Origin: Spirodela intermedia | Lineage: Eukaryota > Streptophyta > Magnoliopsida > Alismatales > Araceae | Length of the DNA stretch: 64,000 bases | Direction of reading: 5' to 3' | Assembly (NCBI GenBank): GCA_902729315.2 | Contig: LR746266.1 | Span: 2,428,759 to 2,492,758, forward strand | In this document: positions 1 to 15,790 of the stretch, piece after piece | How the letters are laid out: every line of letters begins with the position of its first letter | How positions within the stretch are numbered: position 1 is the stretch's first letter | Translations under genes and position numbers: made by a program | The notes under the pieces: generated by a model | What the model was told of the DNA's origin: nothing | Seen by the model: only the letters and a program-made list of their open reading frames with translations | Database searches by the model: none

Positions 1-279
1 CCACTTTTTAGTAATCCACATCTAGATTGCTTAAGTATTTACTCAATATTCTAACAATTTGCATAATCTTTAGACATTTACATTCATGAGTAGATATACA
101 ACTTCCTATGACTAATGCATAAAAAAATGCATCTCTTTAATCTAATAATTATTTTGGGGCATTGATTAAAATTATTCTTTTATCTTTTAGTCACTTGAGA
201 GTCACATGATTTACAATCTTACATGTCAAGTATTTTAAAAAGTTTCTTGATATGACTCTTTTATGATAACCCAAAGAAA

Positions 280-540
280 TTATGAGACTGATCTCAACAT
301 ATTTGTATACCTAATACAAAATAGACCACAATGATCTTTTATTTCAGAAGTCTTTGATATAAACTTCTTTATTTTAGATAATAAGTCAGTATCATTACTC
401 ACAAGTAATATGTTATCAACATAAAAAATCAAGAAAATATATTTACTCTTACTAAACTTATAATACTCATAGTTATCAACCATATTCATCTCAAAATTGA
501 GTAAGATGATGTTTGAAGAAACTTGTTATATCATTTCAAT
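280..540 (-). mobile_element. Ty1/copia reverse transcriptase fragment, decayed
   Basis: The minus-strand translation contains a stretch reading FLIFYVDNILLVSND followed by LLSKIKKF. This matches the catalytic region of copia reverse transcriptases, where the signature is YVDD followed by a hydrophobic run. Here the second Asp of the catalytic pair is Asn. The frame is closed by stops on both sides and only about 70 residues are readable, so this is a dead fragment. Similar sequence recurs at about 600-800. Confidence 0.75.
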
Positions 541-599
541 ACCGATCTAGGTATATATATATCTAATATAGAAGAGACTTTACCAAGATCTTGTATTTC

Positions 600-800
600 A
601 AAAGTCTTTGATAGAAACTTCATGGTGTCACATAATAAATATATATATAATTACTAACAATAAATATGACATTGACATATAAAATCAGGAAAATATATGG
701 ACGCCTACTAAACATATAATATACATAGTTATCAACCATAATCATCTGAAAATTTAGTAATATGATGCTTTAATGAGACTTGTTATCTCATAGAAAAAAA
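600..800 (-). mobile_element. Second decayed copy of the copia RT fragment
   Basis: This stretch is a diverged direct copy of the one at 280-540. The shared text around 'agttatcaaccata' and the following 'cat' and 'gatgat' blocks can be aligned by eye. On the minus strand part reads YIFLILYVNVIFIVSN, the same catalytic block with both Asp residues altered or displaced. It contains stops and cannot encode a working enzyme. Confidence 0.6.
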
Positions 801-1289
801 GCCTTATTGAGTCCTTAGATGATTTTTTTAATTTACACAAGTTTCTTAGAGTCTCCTAATAAAACTTTTCTAATTGCAACATATAAATTATTTCATCAAT
901 GGCATCATTGAGAACGCAGTTTTCATATTCATCTAATGTAACTCAAGATCAGTTTTAGTACCTACCTGCTTAGGCTAGTCCAAGTCGTCAAGTTGACCAT
1001 TTTCAAACCAATATTTGACCAAGTCAAAAAATTTCATGTTATTTAAGGATTCTTAGATGTGTTGTTGACCTTCTAATGTGTAAGGATACAATATCCTCGT
1101 TAAATTCTCCTACCATGTGTTAGCTGAATTATTAGAGATTATGTTGCCACATGTCATGTCATACTTATGTCAAAAAAAATTCACCATATGTCAAATTTGC
1201 TTCAAAGATTTTACCAGATATCAAACCTTATTATTCATCTTAAATATTTGCTACGAAATGTCACATGTGATATTAGAGATTTCATCATA

Positions 1290-1500
1290 TCAAACACATT
1301 GTCCATGTCAACTATTTTATACCACATGTCCATTGTGTTGTTATACTTTTGTCACATGTCATATGCATTGTCAAATCTTTACCACATGTCACATGCATTG
1401 TCATATCTTTTACATGTGTCCTATGTACTGTCAAATCTTTGCCTCATTTAGTATCCATTGTTAAATCCTTATCATGGTTGGTATGCCCCTTGTTAAATCT
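1290..1500. repeat. Degenerate tandem repeat, unit about 30 bp
   Basis: Units of roughly 30 bp follow the pattern cacatgtc, a variable middle, then attgtcaaatcttt. Five or more diverged copies are visible, most clearly between 1345 and 1500. The open frame running through it encodes only Cys/His/Met-rich repeat text and is not a plausible gene. Confidence 0.6.
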
Positions 1501-3428
1501 AAGATAGGTCAACACAATTTTATGGGTCCACACTATTAAAGTCAACACACTAACTAGTAGGTTTCTCTTGTAAATTGACTTATTCTGATCTAATTTGACT
1601 TGGCTTAATGCTCATATGGCTTTAGACTTATGCTTTCCTTATTTTACAAGTAAAAAACTCATCTACAACAATCAAATCTACATCTAAAGATTCCTTATTT
1701 GACAAGTAATTATTGCATTTCAATTTACCTCACTATAATTTTTCATATTTAGATTTTATATGATTAGTTTATTAGCATGAAAATCAATAGCCTCAACACT
1801 AGATAGAATTATGAATCCAATATTATAGAAGTGACCAAATTTCATCACTTGAATGATCATAATTAAGGTGAGCAATTAAAGCCAAGACCCACATACTTGA
1901 AAAGAGTGGAGTAAGTTGGAAGCTAAACTATTATCAAAATCCTCATGTAATAAGCATGCCTTGAAAAATAGTGGGCTATATAAACTACTCTAACCCAAGG
2001 GGTCATGTAATTTATGTACTCTTAAAACAACTTAAAATTTACCCAATTAATTCAACAACTCTCTCTTGGCTACTATTTTTGTCTCAGTTGGGCCCAACCA
2101 AAGCATGACGTTGGATTGGTTAAATGCCAAATAGTTATGTAATTTATAAAATAAAATAAAGTATAGAACTGATTACAAGTATGGAAGGTGCCCATATTTG
2201 ATTAATACTAACCACAAAAATGATCATCATTAACTAGGAACGTGTGTTGTAAGATTTCCAAATTCAAAGAGTAATTCCTTGATTATAGTTCCAATCAAGA
2301 ATGAATAATTTAAATGTATAACTGTAAAATATGAGTATTTTAGTTTAACCCTTTTTTTTACACACAACTAACGTAAGTTTATCTAATGTCACAAAGTTAC
2401 AATTAGCTCATAAGGGTTATTTACACTACAACATATTTTTTGAATATTTTTCTTAGGAACTTACTCTCATATTTTCTTCCTATGTTACACATCATCACAC
2501 AACCAATTCAAATCTTATGGGTTAGAATTAGCATTTATTCACAAAGAGTAACCATATTTTAGCATGCAAACCAATTAGTGGGGTTGACAATTATGAGACA
2601 AGTTGCCCAAGATGAAAGCATTAAACAATATTTAAGCTCTACAAGGTCCTGGGTTCGAAGAATCAATGTGTTAAGCATTAGACAATGTAGAAGAATGATT
2701 CCATAATTGTTATTAAAAATCAAACAAATACCAACATTAACTCCTAGTTGCTAAAAAATGATCTTCATTAGAGTTTATATTTTAAGAGAAGTACTAATCT
2801 AATCATACTCAACATTTCCTCTGATGTTCATAACTATACAAATAGTTTAAATCAGTTCTAAATTTAATAAAATATTTAAAAATAGTAAGCATTCAGACAT
2901 TTTCACAAAAATTGGATCAATAGTAGTTATCATAACTCATTTGTGGGCTTCATTACTAGTAATCATGGGACTGCCCCAAAGATCAGCCAAGTTGATAACA
3001 TTTTAGGACTAGCAAACAATATCATTCTGACTTGATCCTTGATTTGATCATCACAAGTGGTAGACCTCTCTTTAATACCCTTTCCATGATACATACAAAA
3101 CACACATTTTCTAGACGCTAGGCTTTGCCCGGTCTTTAAAATCAAAATTTGAGACCCATTCTCTTCAAAAACTTCCTCTTTATTTCACTCTAAATTTGGT
3201 AGCCAATTGTGAATCACGCAATATAACCAATTCACTCGCGTGGAGTCAATCAGGCTTAAATGGCTACCCCATCTTTTTCTTAATCCAATTCTTTTACAGG
3301 CTTAAATGGGCGTGACTTCAATCATAACCAACAGGCCGCCATCCTCTGTTGAGGCCCACTGTCCCTTATGTGTGTGTCAGAGCAGTAAGCAGTCTGTTTG
3401 TACGCATGGGACGGCAAGCGAAGCGGAG

Positions 3429-7668
<4,240 letters not shown>

Positions 7669-8110
7669 GACTGGAGAAGAGGGGTCGCTCAACGGGGCCG
7701 GCCTCAGAATTGGGTTCAGAACTCGGTGAGAACGACCGATCAGAATCGTGGAACAGCTCTCCACCACCCCCCAGAGCCCGGACCTCCTTCCTCGACTTTG
7801 TTGGCGGGGTTCGCGCAGACGGGGTTCGAAAAAAATCCGAAGAGGCCCCTCGAGGAGAGGAATGGAGCAGGAAATTCTCCTCCTCCCAAAGCCTACGCCG
7901 TTTTCATCTCGCGAGCGTCGGTGCGGCGAAGCACCGTAGCAGGAGTTCCCCTGCGGTAGCTGGAGAGAAGGATAAAGAGAACATTTGAATGACCCGCCAG
8001 CGCGCGTGAAGACTCCCTCCGAGTTGACCGTTGCCTACCGACAATTCGCCTGCCCTTCAGCGCAGGTCAAGGATGCGATACCCGTTTCAAGTTGTGATTT
8101 TTTTTCCCAT
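7669..8110 (-). promoter_or_regulatory. Putative 5' leader and promoter region of the Rab gene
   Basis: This is a GC-richer island directly upstream of the inferred Rab start codon, in contrast to the AT-rich spacer beyond it. Several overlapping short frames run through it but none resembles a known protein. No TATA box is obvious. The assignment is by position and base composition only. Confidence 0.4.
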
Positions 8111-11100
8111 AAATGGCTGGTGCGACGAATTTAGAACCCACTTGCGTCAAAAGTGTAGGTGTTTGTCTGGCAGACTGTCTGTCTTCTGATTTGACCCCCA
8201 AAATTGATTTCCAAATAAGAATACTTTATGCCCCTCTCTAGCATTTTTAGTACCAAGAAGCAAAGGATGCGCAATTAATTGACCATGGTGATGGTTCACG
8301 CCCTTATGGACTAGAAAACCTCTAGTGCAACGAAACCCAACACAGTATTCGGTGCCAGAACAGGTACAGATAGCGCTGCCAAGGTCCAACGGTTGCAGCA
8401 ATGGCAAGCAAACCTGTGACAAGGACCGGGGAGGACCCGAAACAGCCATGACGACTCGACAAAACAGCTTGTCAAGGCGAGGCTGCTTAATCTGCAAGGT
8501 GAGGAATGAAGATATAATCAATTGGATGAGTATTTTTCTTACTCCAACTAAAAAATTAATGAGCTCATTACGTTGTCTCATAACTGGAATAATGGCCAAA
8601 AAATTATTACAATAGAAAACTTAATGGCCATAAAAAATATTGCACTTTCTAAAGAAGCTTAATGGATTATTATATAACTAATAGAAAACTTGTCTTGGGA
8701 TGATTCAAGATGAATAATTTTTCTCTTCATACCCATTTCATATTGTAGAAATACTGAAAAGGGCAAGCTTGTTGAAAACTACGGGTATGATTAGCATACG
8801 CTACTTGCTTTTAACGAAGCAAACCCAGCAAAAGGATACACAAGGGGCTCCAGTCCATGCATAAGGGAAAAAATTTAGAAAAATGTTATTCTCTAATGGA
8901 ACTATCAGCTACGCTATTTACCCTCAAAGACCCAACATCTCTCATCTAAAAAATGTCTTATCATTCTGTTTCTATAAATCATCAACTATTCATGAGGTGA
9001 TCTCATTATTTACATTTTGTGATAATTAAAGGTGCATAAAGAATAAATAACACTTTTCACTTAATCCTCCAACAATGGCATACTCTATCAAAGTACATTG
9101 GATTCTACAATGTACATTGGATTCTATCCCATACTTCAGTCACAAAACTTAACTATCAACATAAAAATTTGAGATCTTAAATGTTGTAGAAGGTAAAGTT
9201 CCTTCTTTTCATCAACTAGAAAATAATAATGAACATATCAATTCTTGAACTTGGACCAACATTTTTAATCCAGGAACAAAATGGAATCACGCACTTTTCA
9301 ACATGAGCTTGCTCAAAGTCTTGAGAGAAGGAAATACTTCTAATTATGAAAATCAAGTGACATCCAATATAGAAATATCTAGCCTTTCAACTCAATTGTG
9401 AAATGAGGTATCATCCTCAACAAAGATATACCAATAAATTATTTTTCTCAATGTGAAAAATTCATTGTAGAAACCAGAAATCAAAGTGACATTCAATACT
9501 TGACTCTTGCACTTTCAGTTGATTATCACTCATGGTTTCAAGTATGCACTACGAAGGATTACTATTTTATCATACACACGGAGAAAAGACATATTCTTAG
9601 ATGGTTTGGACCCTAAAGTGTTTTCACACTTTCCAACTCTTAGGTCCCATTAAACTGATCACATTTTTTCCTTGCAAAGTTAATGTTAAATCACCAAACA
9701 CACCAACATTTTTGTGGCTAGTCCACCAAACCATTTAGTATCCATAGTATGAAGTCATTGAACATACTAATATTTGACAATATTATATTAGTTACGTATA
9801 CAACAATCTTCTATCTCACCAAAAGCTTGTAAGCTCAAACTGATTGGTTCATTCTTTCAATTATATTCAGCTAATTTTAATGCAAATGAGATATCCATGA
9901 ATTTACCAAAAAATTTGAATCTTTGTCATCAAAAAACTATAAAAGAGATATCCATGAGCATAAGTTATTTTCGTCAATGCATCAATGGGTCACCTAATGT
10001 TTTTTATATGTGCATATTATTGACACGAGTTTTTCATAATTTTCTGAAGCTTGCTCATAAATGGTTGTTACTTTACTTTGAAATAATTTATAATTGTGCA
10101 TCAGTTATAGTAAATTGATTTCATTGCATATAGAGTAAGCATTGTGTATACTTTTGAAACATCATATCATATATTTGAAACATTCTTTTGCTCATTTTTC
10201 TCTAGTAGAATAAATAATTTTAAAATTATTATAACATTAATTTAAATTTATTGGATGTGGCTACATATCTACATATAGGGGCATAATATTTTCACGATAT
10301 AAATAAATTACAACCATTGAAGGCTTTGGATAGGAGAATAATAAAAGAAACCGTAATTCTATAGTAGTCTAGTCTACTTCAAATGAATACTTTTATTAAA
10401 GATTTAATTTGGATATTTAATAAGATGCCTCTACTTACAAAATATGTCTTTTGAGGTGAAAATTATACCTTATAAATTATTAAAAGACTTACTAAAATAT
10501 AAATTTACTAAAATATGATATTAAACAAAATGAAAGACATACGAAAGCTCAAAAGATACTCATAAATAATTTAAGTGACCTAGAAGGCTTCTTTTCTCTA
10601 TAATATCATCAAACATTTAGAGGGAAACTCTCTATATCAAAAGAATGGTTCTCCAACTATTATTACAATGATTCAATTGTTGCTATTTTTTGTTGTTATT
10701 TTGGAAAATATGTCAATTCAACTTTCTAGCAATGTTCCCTCATGGATGTCATGTGACAAAACCCAAGTTTGACAACAAGGGTATATTTCAGCACTTGAAC
10801 CATTTTTAGTGTCAACTCTTGTATTATCTAGATTAGACACCATGTTACAAATATTGAACCTTTGTGTCAACTATTAACTAGCAGATGATGTCTTTTGTCA
10901 TCAAGCCTTAACCCAAAGCCCTCTAAAATCAAACCTCATGTGTTTGGTAATTTTTTTTCATATGTCTCAATACCAATACCTACCAATGTCTGCCCCATTA
11001 CTTTGATGCCTAAGTTGAAGTTCTATCACTAAGACGTCTCCTTCATCTGATATGACTGACATGAAAAAATATTATTGGGATACAAAAGGTGGTATTGATA

Positions 11101-12270
11101 GAATCTTTCAACCCAAAGCCCATGAACTATTTTGACCCTTTTTAAAATTATCACAAAGCTAATGCATGATTTCACTTTCCTGAAATTGCAAACATTCATG
11201 TGGAAGAAAAGTTTAGATTGATGTACTTCTCAAATGTTTTTTATTTTTATCTGGTTAATTGTGACTTCAATTCCCTCTATGCTTTTAACACAAAACTAGG
11301 GAACATATGTCTAATAAAAAGGATGTAGAAGATTTTATGATCATAATTTTCTAATTTAATCAAACATTATCAACAAAAGCTATAGAGAGGAAAGGTTTAA
11401 ATAGTAGACTAGAGAAATCATCATGAAGAGCCTACTAACTAAATTAAATGCTTACTTTCCATTTTCTATTGACTGGAAAACAATGATTAAAAGACCCTAT
11501 ATCTTATTGGTCTCCAGTATGGATCATACCCATTTATATGAGAAATATTCAAATAGATTTGTATTAAAAGTTTAAATAAAAATACACATTCACCTATCCC
11601 TTAAATAGAATCACATAATGAGGTAAAACTTTATGGAGTTACATGTGCTTAAAATACATAAAGTATCATTATTAACCCTAATCAAGTATTTCTATGAAGT
11701 TTTATTTAATGATTTCATGTATTTAAAATATGTTTAACCTAAATAAATAAAATAAAATAATTCTAACAATAAATGGTCAGTATAAGAAAATTTATTTAAT
11801 CGTGTCAACCTTTGAAAGCAGAAATTAATTTTAATAACAAGTGATAGTCATGTGGTAAGTTGGATTGTGTCAAACGTGTTTATATATATGCTTGGAAAAG
11901 CCAACTTTCAAGTTTTAACTACACTTTTAGAAATAGCAACTTTCAACTAATGTAAAAAAAGTAGAAAAAATCCCACGTCGTGTTGGCATGTGAAACGCCA
12001 ACATATACCCCAGCCATAGTCAAACAAGTAGAATTAGTCTTTTCCTAAAGCATAGTATTATTATGGAATATGTAAAATGTATAACTATAAGATATGGCTT
12101 GCAAAGAATAACCTAGTCAGCGGATCATCATCCACTAGTGCCGTTCGCCATTTAACTTAGGAGCATTATGGACGACATTGACAGATGGCGCCATGTGCCT
12201 CGTCATCATATTTTATTACTCTTTTCTTCGCGCTCGGGTGTCGAAGGCCCAACTATAGCACCTCGTAACC
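8111..12270. other. AT-rich intergenic spacer
   Basis: The longest open frame here (8147-8599, minus) has no recognisable domain and lies in a patch of higher GC. The remainder is AT-rich, with stops in all frames. I see no gene, tRNA or intact transposon. Some is probably decayed retroelement sequence, but nothing diagnostic is readable. Confidence 0.6.
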
Positions 12271-12324
12271 TCTTTCCCACTTCACCCACCCATACGTCCG
12301 TGGGGCAGGCTTAGACTCAACATT

Positions 12325-12327
<3 letters not shown>

Positions 12328-12363
<36 letters not shown>

Positions 12364-12492
12364 GCCCCCCCCCCGGGTGGGTAGGAGCGGGTCGAGTCCG
12401 TATCGCCGCGGAGCAACTGCAGCGTCCGAATCACTCTCTCTCTCTCTCTCTCTCTCTCTCCCATCTCTCTCTCTCTCTCTCTCATTCTCTCC
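12328..12492. repeat. Inverted GA / CT microsatellite pair
   Basis: A pure GA tract at about 12328-12361 is followed, after a GC-rich spacer of about 70 bases, by a CT tract at about 12433-12492 with one small interruption. The two arms are complementary and could pair over at least 30 bp with the spacer as loop. Frames through this region encode Ser-Leu or Arg-Glu runs and are low-complexity artefacts. Confidence 0.85.
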
Positions 12493-12751
12493 CCTCTCAT
12501 ATTTTGGAAGTTCACGTCACAAGTGACATGACCAGTGAACACAAGGTTAGCTCCCATTAATAGAGTGATCATAGGAGAAAAGCTGGCTTCCCCTTGATTA
12601 GCTGCTGACTGGCTCCCTCGACTGATTTTAATGGAATGCATGTGGAGAGACAGTTATGGAAGGAATCCCACCTGACCGTTGAATATACAGTAGATATTTA
12701 GATTTACTGAATGAGGTTCATGAGCTCCGAAAGAATCACCGAGGGATTGAT

Positions 12752-12955
12752 TCATAAGTTCTGAGGGACATCTCGAACACACACCGAGAGGCTGCCCGGG
12801 GAGGGGGACAAGGAGGCGTTCGGGCCGGCGGCCGGCGACGACACCGGCCGGAGGAACGCGCGGGGATGCACCGGCATGGCGGCGTGGGGCGACAGCTTGA
12901 GCCGCGCCCTCGTGCTGCCACTCCTGGACGGGGACGGGGCACCTGCAAGAAACAA
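12752..12955 (-). CDS. Candidate exon or gene fragment, unrecognised
   Basis: On the minus strand a GC-rich segment follows a good splice acceptor (tttcttgcag at about 12944-12953). It reads as GAPSPSRSGSTRARLKLS, then HAAMPVHPRAFLRPVS, then a Ser/Pro-rich stretch ending at a stop near 12752. The composition differs sharply from the flanks. I do not recognise the family, and no preceding exon is identified. It may be a gene remnant or a small novel gene. Confidence 0.25.
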   Translation of the reverse strand: MFLAGAPSPSRSGSTRARLKLSPHAAMPVHPRAFLRPVSSPAAGPNASLSPSPGSLSVCVRDVPQNL

Positions 12956-13606
12956 ACGTCTCAGCTGTCATCACTTTGGCGTTTCTCCTCTTCCCCACCT
13001 TGGGGCAACCTCCGCTCATCTGGCAAGATAAGCGAGAGATGAGAGAGAGAGAGAGAGAGAGTTGTTAGTGGCGCGGGGAGTAATCAGACGGCAAACGGAA
13101 GGCGCCGAGTGATGGCGATTTCTCACCGAACGCCACCATCTACTCTTGGGAGTAAAGAATGCCTCGACCCCAACTCATTGGTTTCGTCGCCTTTATTAAC
13201 ATTTATGTGTGAATCGCTCGAGTTCTCGAGTGCATTCGCAGCAAGTATCAGGCTACGTGACGCGGGGGAGGACCACCATGCGAGCCGAAGCGGCTGTAGA
13301 GAGAGGGAGGGAGAGAGGTCAGAGTCTCGCCATAAGCTCCAAGCCTCACCCCCGTTCTTGTAATCCACAAGCCGGGTAAGTTTCTTCAAATTCCCGGAGA
13401 AAATTACTGCATCAAATGATGGCAGTAGACGCGTGATATAATAATTTAAAAATGAGTCTTAAGAAAACTCAAATAGCAGCTAGCATGAGTAGAATAAGAC
13501 CATTTTTCTACGTAGCTAACCCACCTCTCCGCTTTGCTTCGCTGGCTCCCTCTGTACTCCATCCATCGATCCGCCTCTCTCTCTCACCGCCCATCACCCC
13601 CCGGCC

Positions 13607-13615
13607 CTATTTATA
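13607..13615 (+). promoter_or_regulatory. TATA box of the arabinogalactan protein gene
   Basis: The sequence ctatttata lies 107-115 bases before the start codon at 13722. The following 100 bases are CT-rich, typical of a plant 5' leader. Confidence 0.7.
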
Positions 13616-13721
13616 CCTTCTCCCTCTCTTCTCCCCTGCTACACCGGCGGATCTCTCTCTACCTTCCCTTCCTCGCGGATAGTCTGGTCTTCTACCCCCG
13701 CTGGTCGACGGGACTCCAGCC

Positions 13722-14219
13722 ATGGCCAACGCTCGTGGAGTTCTTGCTCTCACCGTCTGCATGGCACTTGTAGCCTGCTGCATTGCCCAGGCCCCCGCCG
13801 CCGCGCCGACCGCCACCCCGCCCACCTCCGCTCCGCCACCACCGGCCCCAGTCTCCCCCCCGCCACCCGCAGTCGCCCCCGTCTCGCCGCCGCCGGCAGT
13901 TGCCCCAGCCACACCACCACCCGTCTCCTCTCCTCCCGCCTCGTCTCCATCGCCGGTGTCAGCTCCGCCACCGGCCATTACCCCCACCGTCGCTCCCTCG
14001 ACGCCGCCCACCAGCGAGGCGCCCACCAGCGAGGCCCCCACCAGCGGGGCGCCAACCCCTACCAGCGGGGAGCCAACAGCAGCCCCCACCCCAACGATTG
14101 CTTCCCCGCCCGCGTCTTCACCGACGGCGGATACCACTCCTGTGGGGGTGGCCCACATGACGCGCAGCAGCTTTGCCCTGCTTGCATTGGCCGGAGGCAT
14201 GGCCGCTCTCCTCTTCTAG
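13722..14219 (+). CDS. Classical arabinogalactan protein (AGP)
   Basis: An intronless gene for a 165-residue protein. Residues 1-22 form a signal peptide ending in CCIA, so mature protein probably begins with Gln at QAPAAAP. The centre (about 23-145) is built almost entirely of Ala-Pro, Ser-Pro and Thr-Pro dipeptides, the glycomodules that are hydroxylated and given arabinogalactan chains. Residues 148-165 are hydrophobic (SFALLALAGGMAALLF) after a short polar stretch, typical of a GPI-anchor signal. The product should sit on the outer face of the plasma membrane or be released to the wall. A short internal duplication (TSEAPTSEAPTSGAPT) lies near residues 95-115. TATA box and start context (gccATGG) support the start. 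The antisense frame is only a GC-rich shadow. Confidence 0.95.
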   Translation: MANARGVLALTVCMALVACCIAQAPAAAPTATPPTSAPPPPAPVSPPPPAVAPVSPPPAVAPATPPPVSSPPASSPSPVSAPPPAITPTVAPSTPPTSEAPTSEAPTSGAPTPTSGEPTAAPTPTIASPPASSPTADTTPVGVAHMTRSSFALLALAGGMAALLF

Positions 14220-14406
14220 GGGATGGGCACTGTAGAGATTATTTAATCGACGACAGCGCCATTTTTTTGTAATATTTTTCCCCTGTTACCCGATTTGATC
14301 TCCCTCCTTTGTCTTGGATGTCATTCCTCTTATGGTTCGGCGAAGTAGCATCGTGTCTTGGGCAGACTATCATCATACACTGTACTCATCATCTGTACTC
14401 TAGACT

Positions 14407-14412
14407 AATAAA
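14407..14412 (+). terminator. Candidate polyadenylation signal of the AGP gene
   Basis: A canonical AATAAA lies 188 bases after the AGP stop codon, following a T-rich stretch. The position suits a plant 3' UTR. Confidence 0.5.
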
Positions 14413-15239
14413 TTGTCATTTTCTGGTGATGCCCCTATGGTTAGAGTGGAGACGAAGACGACGACGACAGTGATGAAAGCTCTAGTTGGGGAAGGAAAGA
14501 AGGAACCCAATAGATCACCCCTCAAGATTCTTGGCAAATGAGAGAGAGAGAGAGAGAGATCAATGAAGGGGGGAGCTCCTGTCCAATCCGTGGACTGGGT
14601 ATGAATGAGCTCCCATCCTTTTAGCTTCTCAGAATTTCTCCATCTAAAAATCATATGATCTTCGTTTTTAGAAATCCCTGGCTCACGGTGGCTTGTAGCG
14701 TTCTGAAGACAGCGTCACTTGCGATTCTTCCCACGAATCAAAGGCGCTTGCATAAATTCCTGTGGTTACCCAGATGGACCCCCTCTCCCACGTTGCCTCC
14801 ACGCTCTATGGTGTCCGCAAAAGAGTCTCCTTTCCTCAGAATCTTACGTTAGGTCTGGGCGAAGAAAGTTGGCGTTTACGAGAAGACAGCTCACACCAGT
14901 ACAGTGCTAGCTGGAGACTGTCGGTTGTCGGCGTCCACGTGAGGCAGTGGCCAATCGAGAACGACCGTCCAGGTTGTCCATTGACGGGCCGGTGAGGCTC
15001 CTCGCCGTAGCTCGGGACAGCTGGAACAGCCAGAAGCCTGAGATAGACGCCACGTGCCGCGGTTGCCCTCAGCCTGTGGGGGCGGGCCTGTCGGCCGTTC
15101 CTGTGTCTTATTTTATTGATCATGGCTGGATCTACCTCTGCTCGTCGCCCCTTAACCAGTAAAATGGAGCACCTCCCATCCCCCCTTAACGGTAACATCC
15201 AACGATCTGCGGTGAAATAGTTGACCCAGTTAGCTGTTA
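14413..15239. other. Unassigned GC-rich segment with two G-boxes
   Basis: No recognisable protein is encoded. The segment has the GC content of a plant promoter or first exon and contains CACGTG at 14936-14941 and 15051-15056, plus a CCAAT motif near 14950. No downstream gene follows in either direction at a usual distance except the AGP gene, whose 3' end it abuts. It may be a promoter remnant or part of the unit that seeded the tandem array that follows. Confidence 0.4.
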
Positions 15240-15790
15240 TACACGGGAGGCTCGAACAATGAGAGACCCACAGAGGGTGACCCCCGTCTGGATTAGATCT
15301 TGTTAGATCTGGTCCTTGTGGTATTTATGGCAAGGATTAGGGTAATGAAGCTTCCAAACCAGACCCAATTACGGTAATCTACAGGAGCCTCAACCCAAGA
15401 GAGAGGCCACTCAGAGGGCGATCCCGGTCTGGTTAGACCTCGTTAGATGCTGAGCGTGTGGTATTTATGGCAAGGACAGATTAGGGTTTCGCAGCTTCCG
15501 AGCCAGAGCCAATTAGGGTAATCTACAGAAGGCTCAACCCAAGAGAGAGCACCCTCAGAGGGCAACCCACGTCTGGTTAGATCTTGTGCTTGTGGTATTT
15601 ATGGTAAGGAAGGATTAGGGTTATGAAGCTTCCAAGCCAGGCCGATTAGGCTTTTACACAGGAAGCTCAACCCATGAGAGAGCCCCGTCAGTGGGCAACC
15701 CACGTCTGGCTAGACATTGGTAGGTCTTGAGCTTCTGGTATTTATGGAGAAGAAGCATTAGGCCTTTGAAGCTTCCAAGCCACCCTGCAC
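15240..15790. repeat. Tandem array, four units with period 134-143 bp
   Basis: The landmark gtatttatgg occurs at 15321, 15461, 15595 and 15738, giving periods of 140, 134 and 143 bp. Each unit begins with a form of ggctcaacccaagagaga, continues through ccgtctggttaga, then the landmark, then a gattagggt motif and aagcttccaagcca. Units are clearly related but diverged, the last being most altered. Most units have two ATTAGGG-like motifs. No coding capacity is evident. Confidence 0.9.

Larger units (their letters stand above)
1..3300. other. AT-rich intergenic spacer with retroelement relics
   Basis: No intact gene is visible. Open frames are short and lack known motifs, apart from two copia-like fragments and one short degenerate repeat listed separately. 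A motif resembling a tRNA B box (ggttcgaa) lies near 2653, but I find no matching A box or tRNA fold, so I do not call a tRNA or SINE. Confidence 0.7.

Noticed and set aside
2651-2670. tRNA-like B box (gggttcgaa)
   Set aside because: No A box at the right distance and no cloverleaf can be drawn, so neither a tRNA nor a SINE is supported.
8147-8599. Minus-strand frame of 150 codons
   Set aside because: No domain or homologue recognised, opposite strand also open, and no promoter or intron signals; kept only as unassigned spacer.
13607-14200. Minus-strand frame of 197 codons, rich in Gly, Val and Ala
   Set aside because: It is the antisense shadow of the GC-rich AGP gene, which has a signal peptide, glycomodules, a GPI signal and a TATA box on the plus strand.
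15240-15790. Repeat array considered as CRISPR
   Set aside because: Units are about 140 bp and diverged along their whole length, with no short identical repeat, no unique spacers and no cas genes; the genome is a plant.
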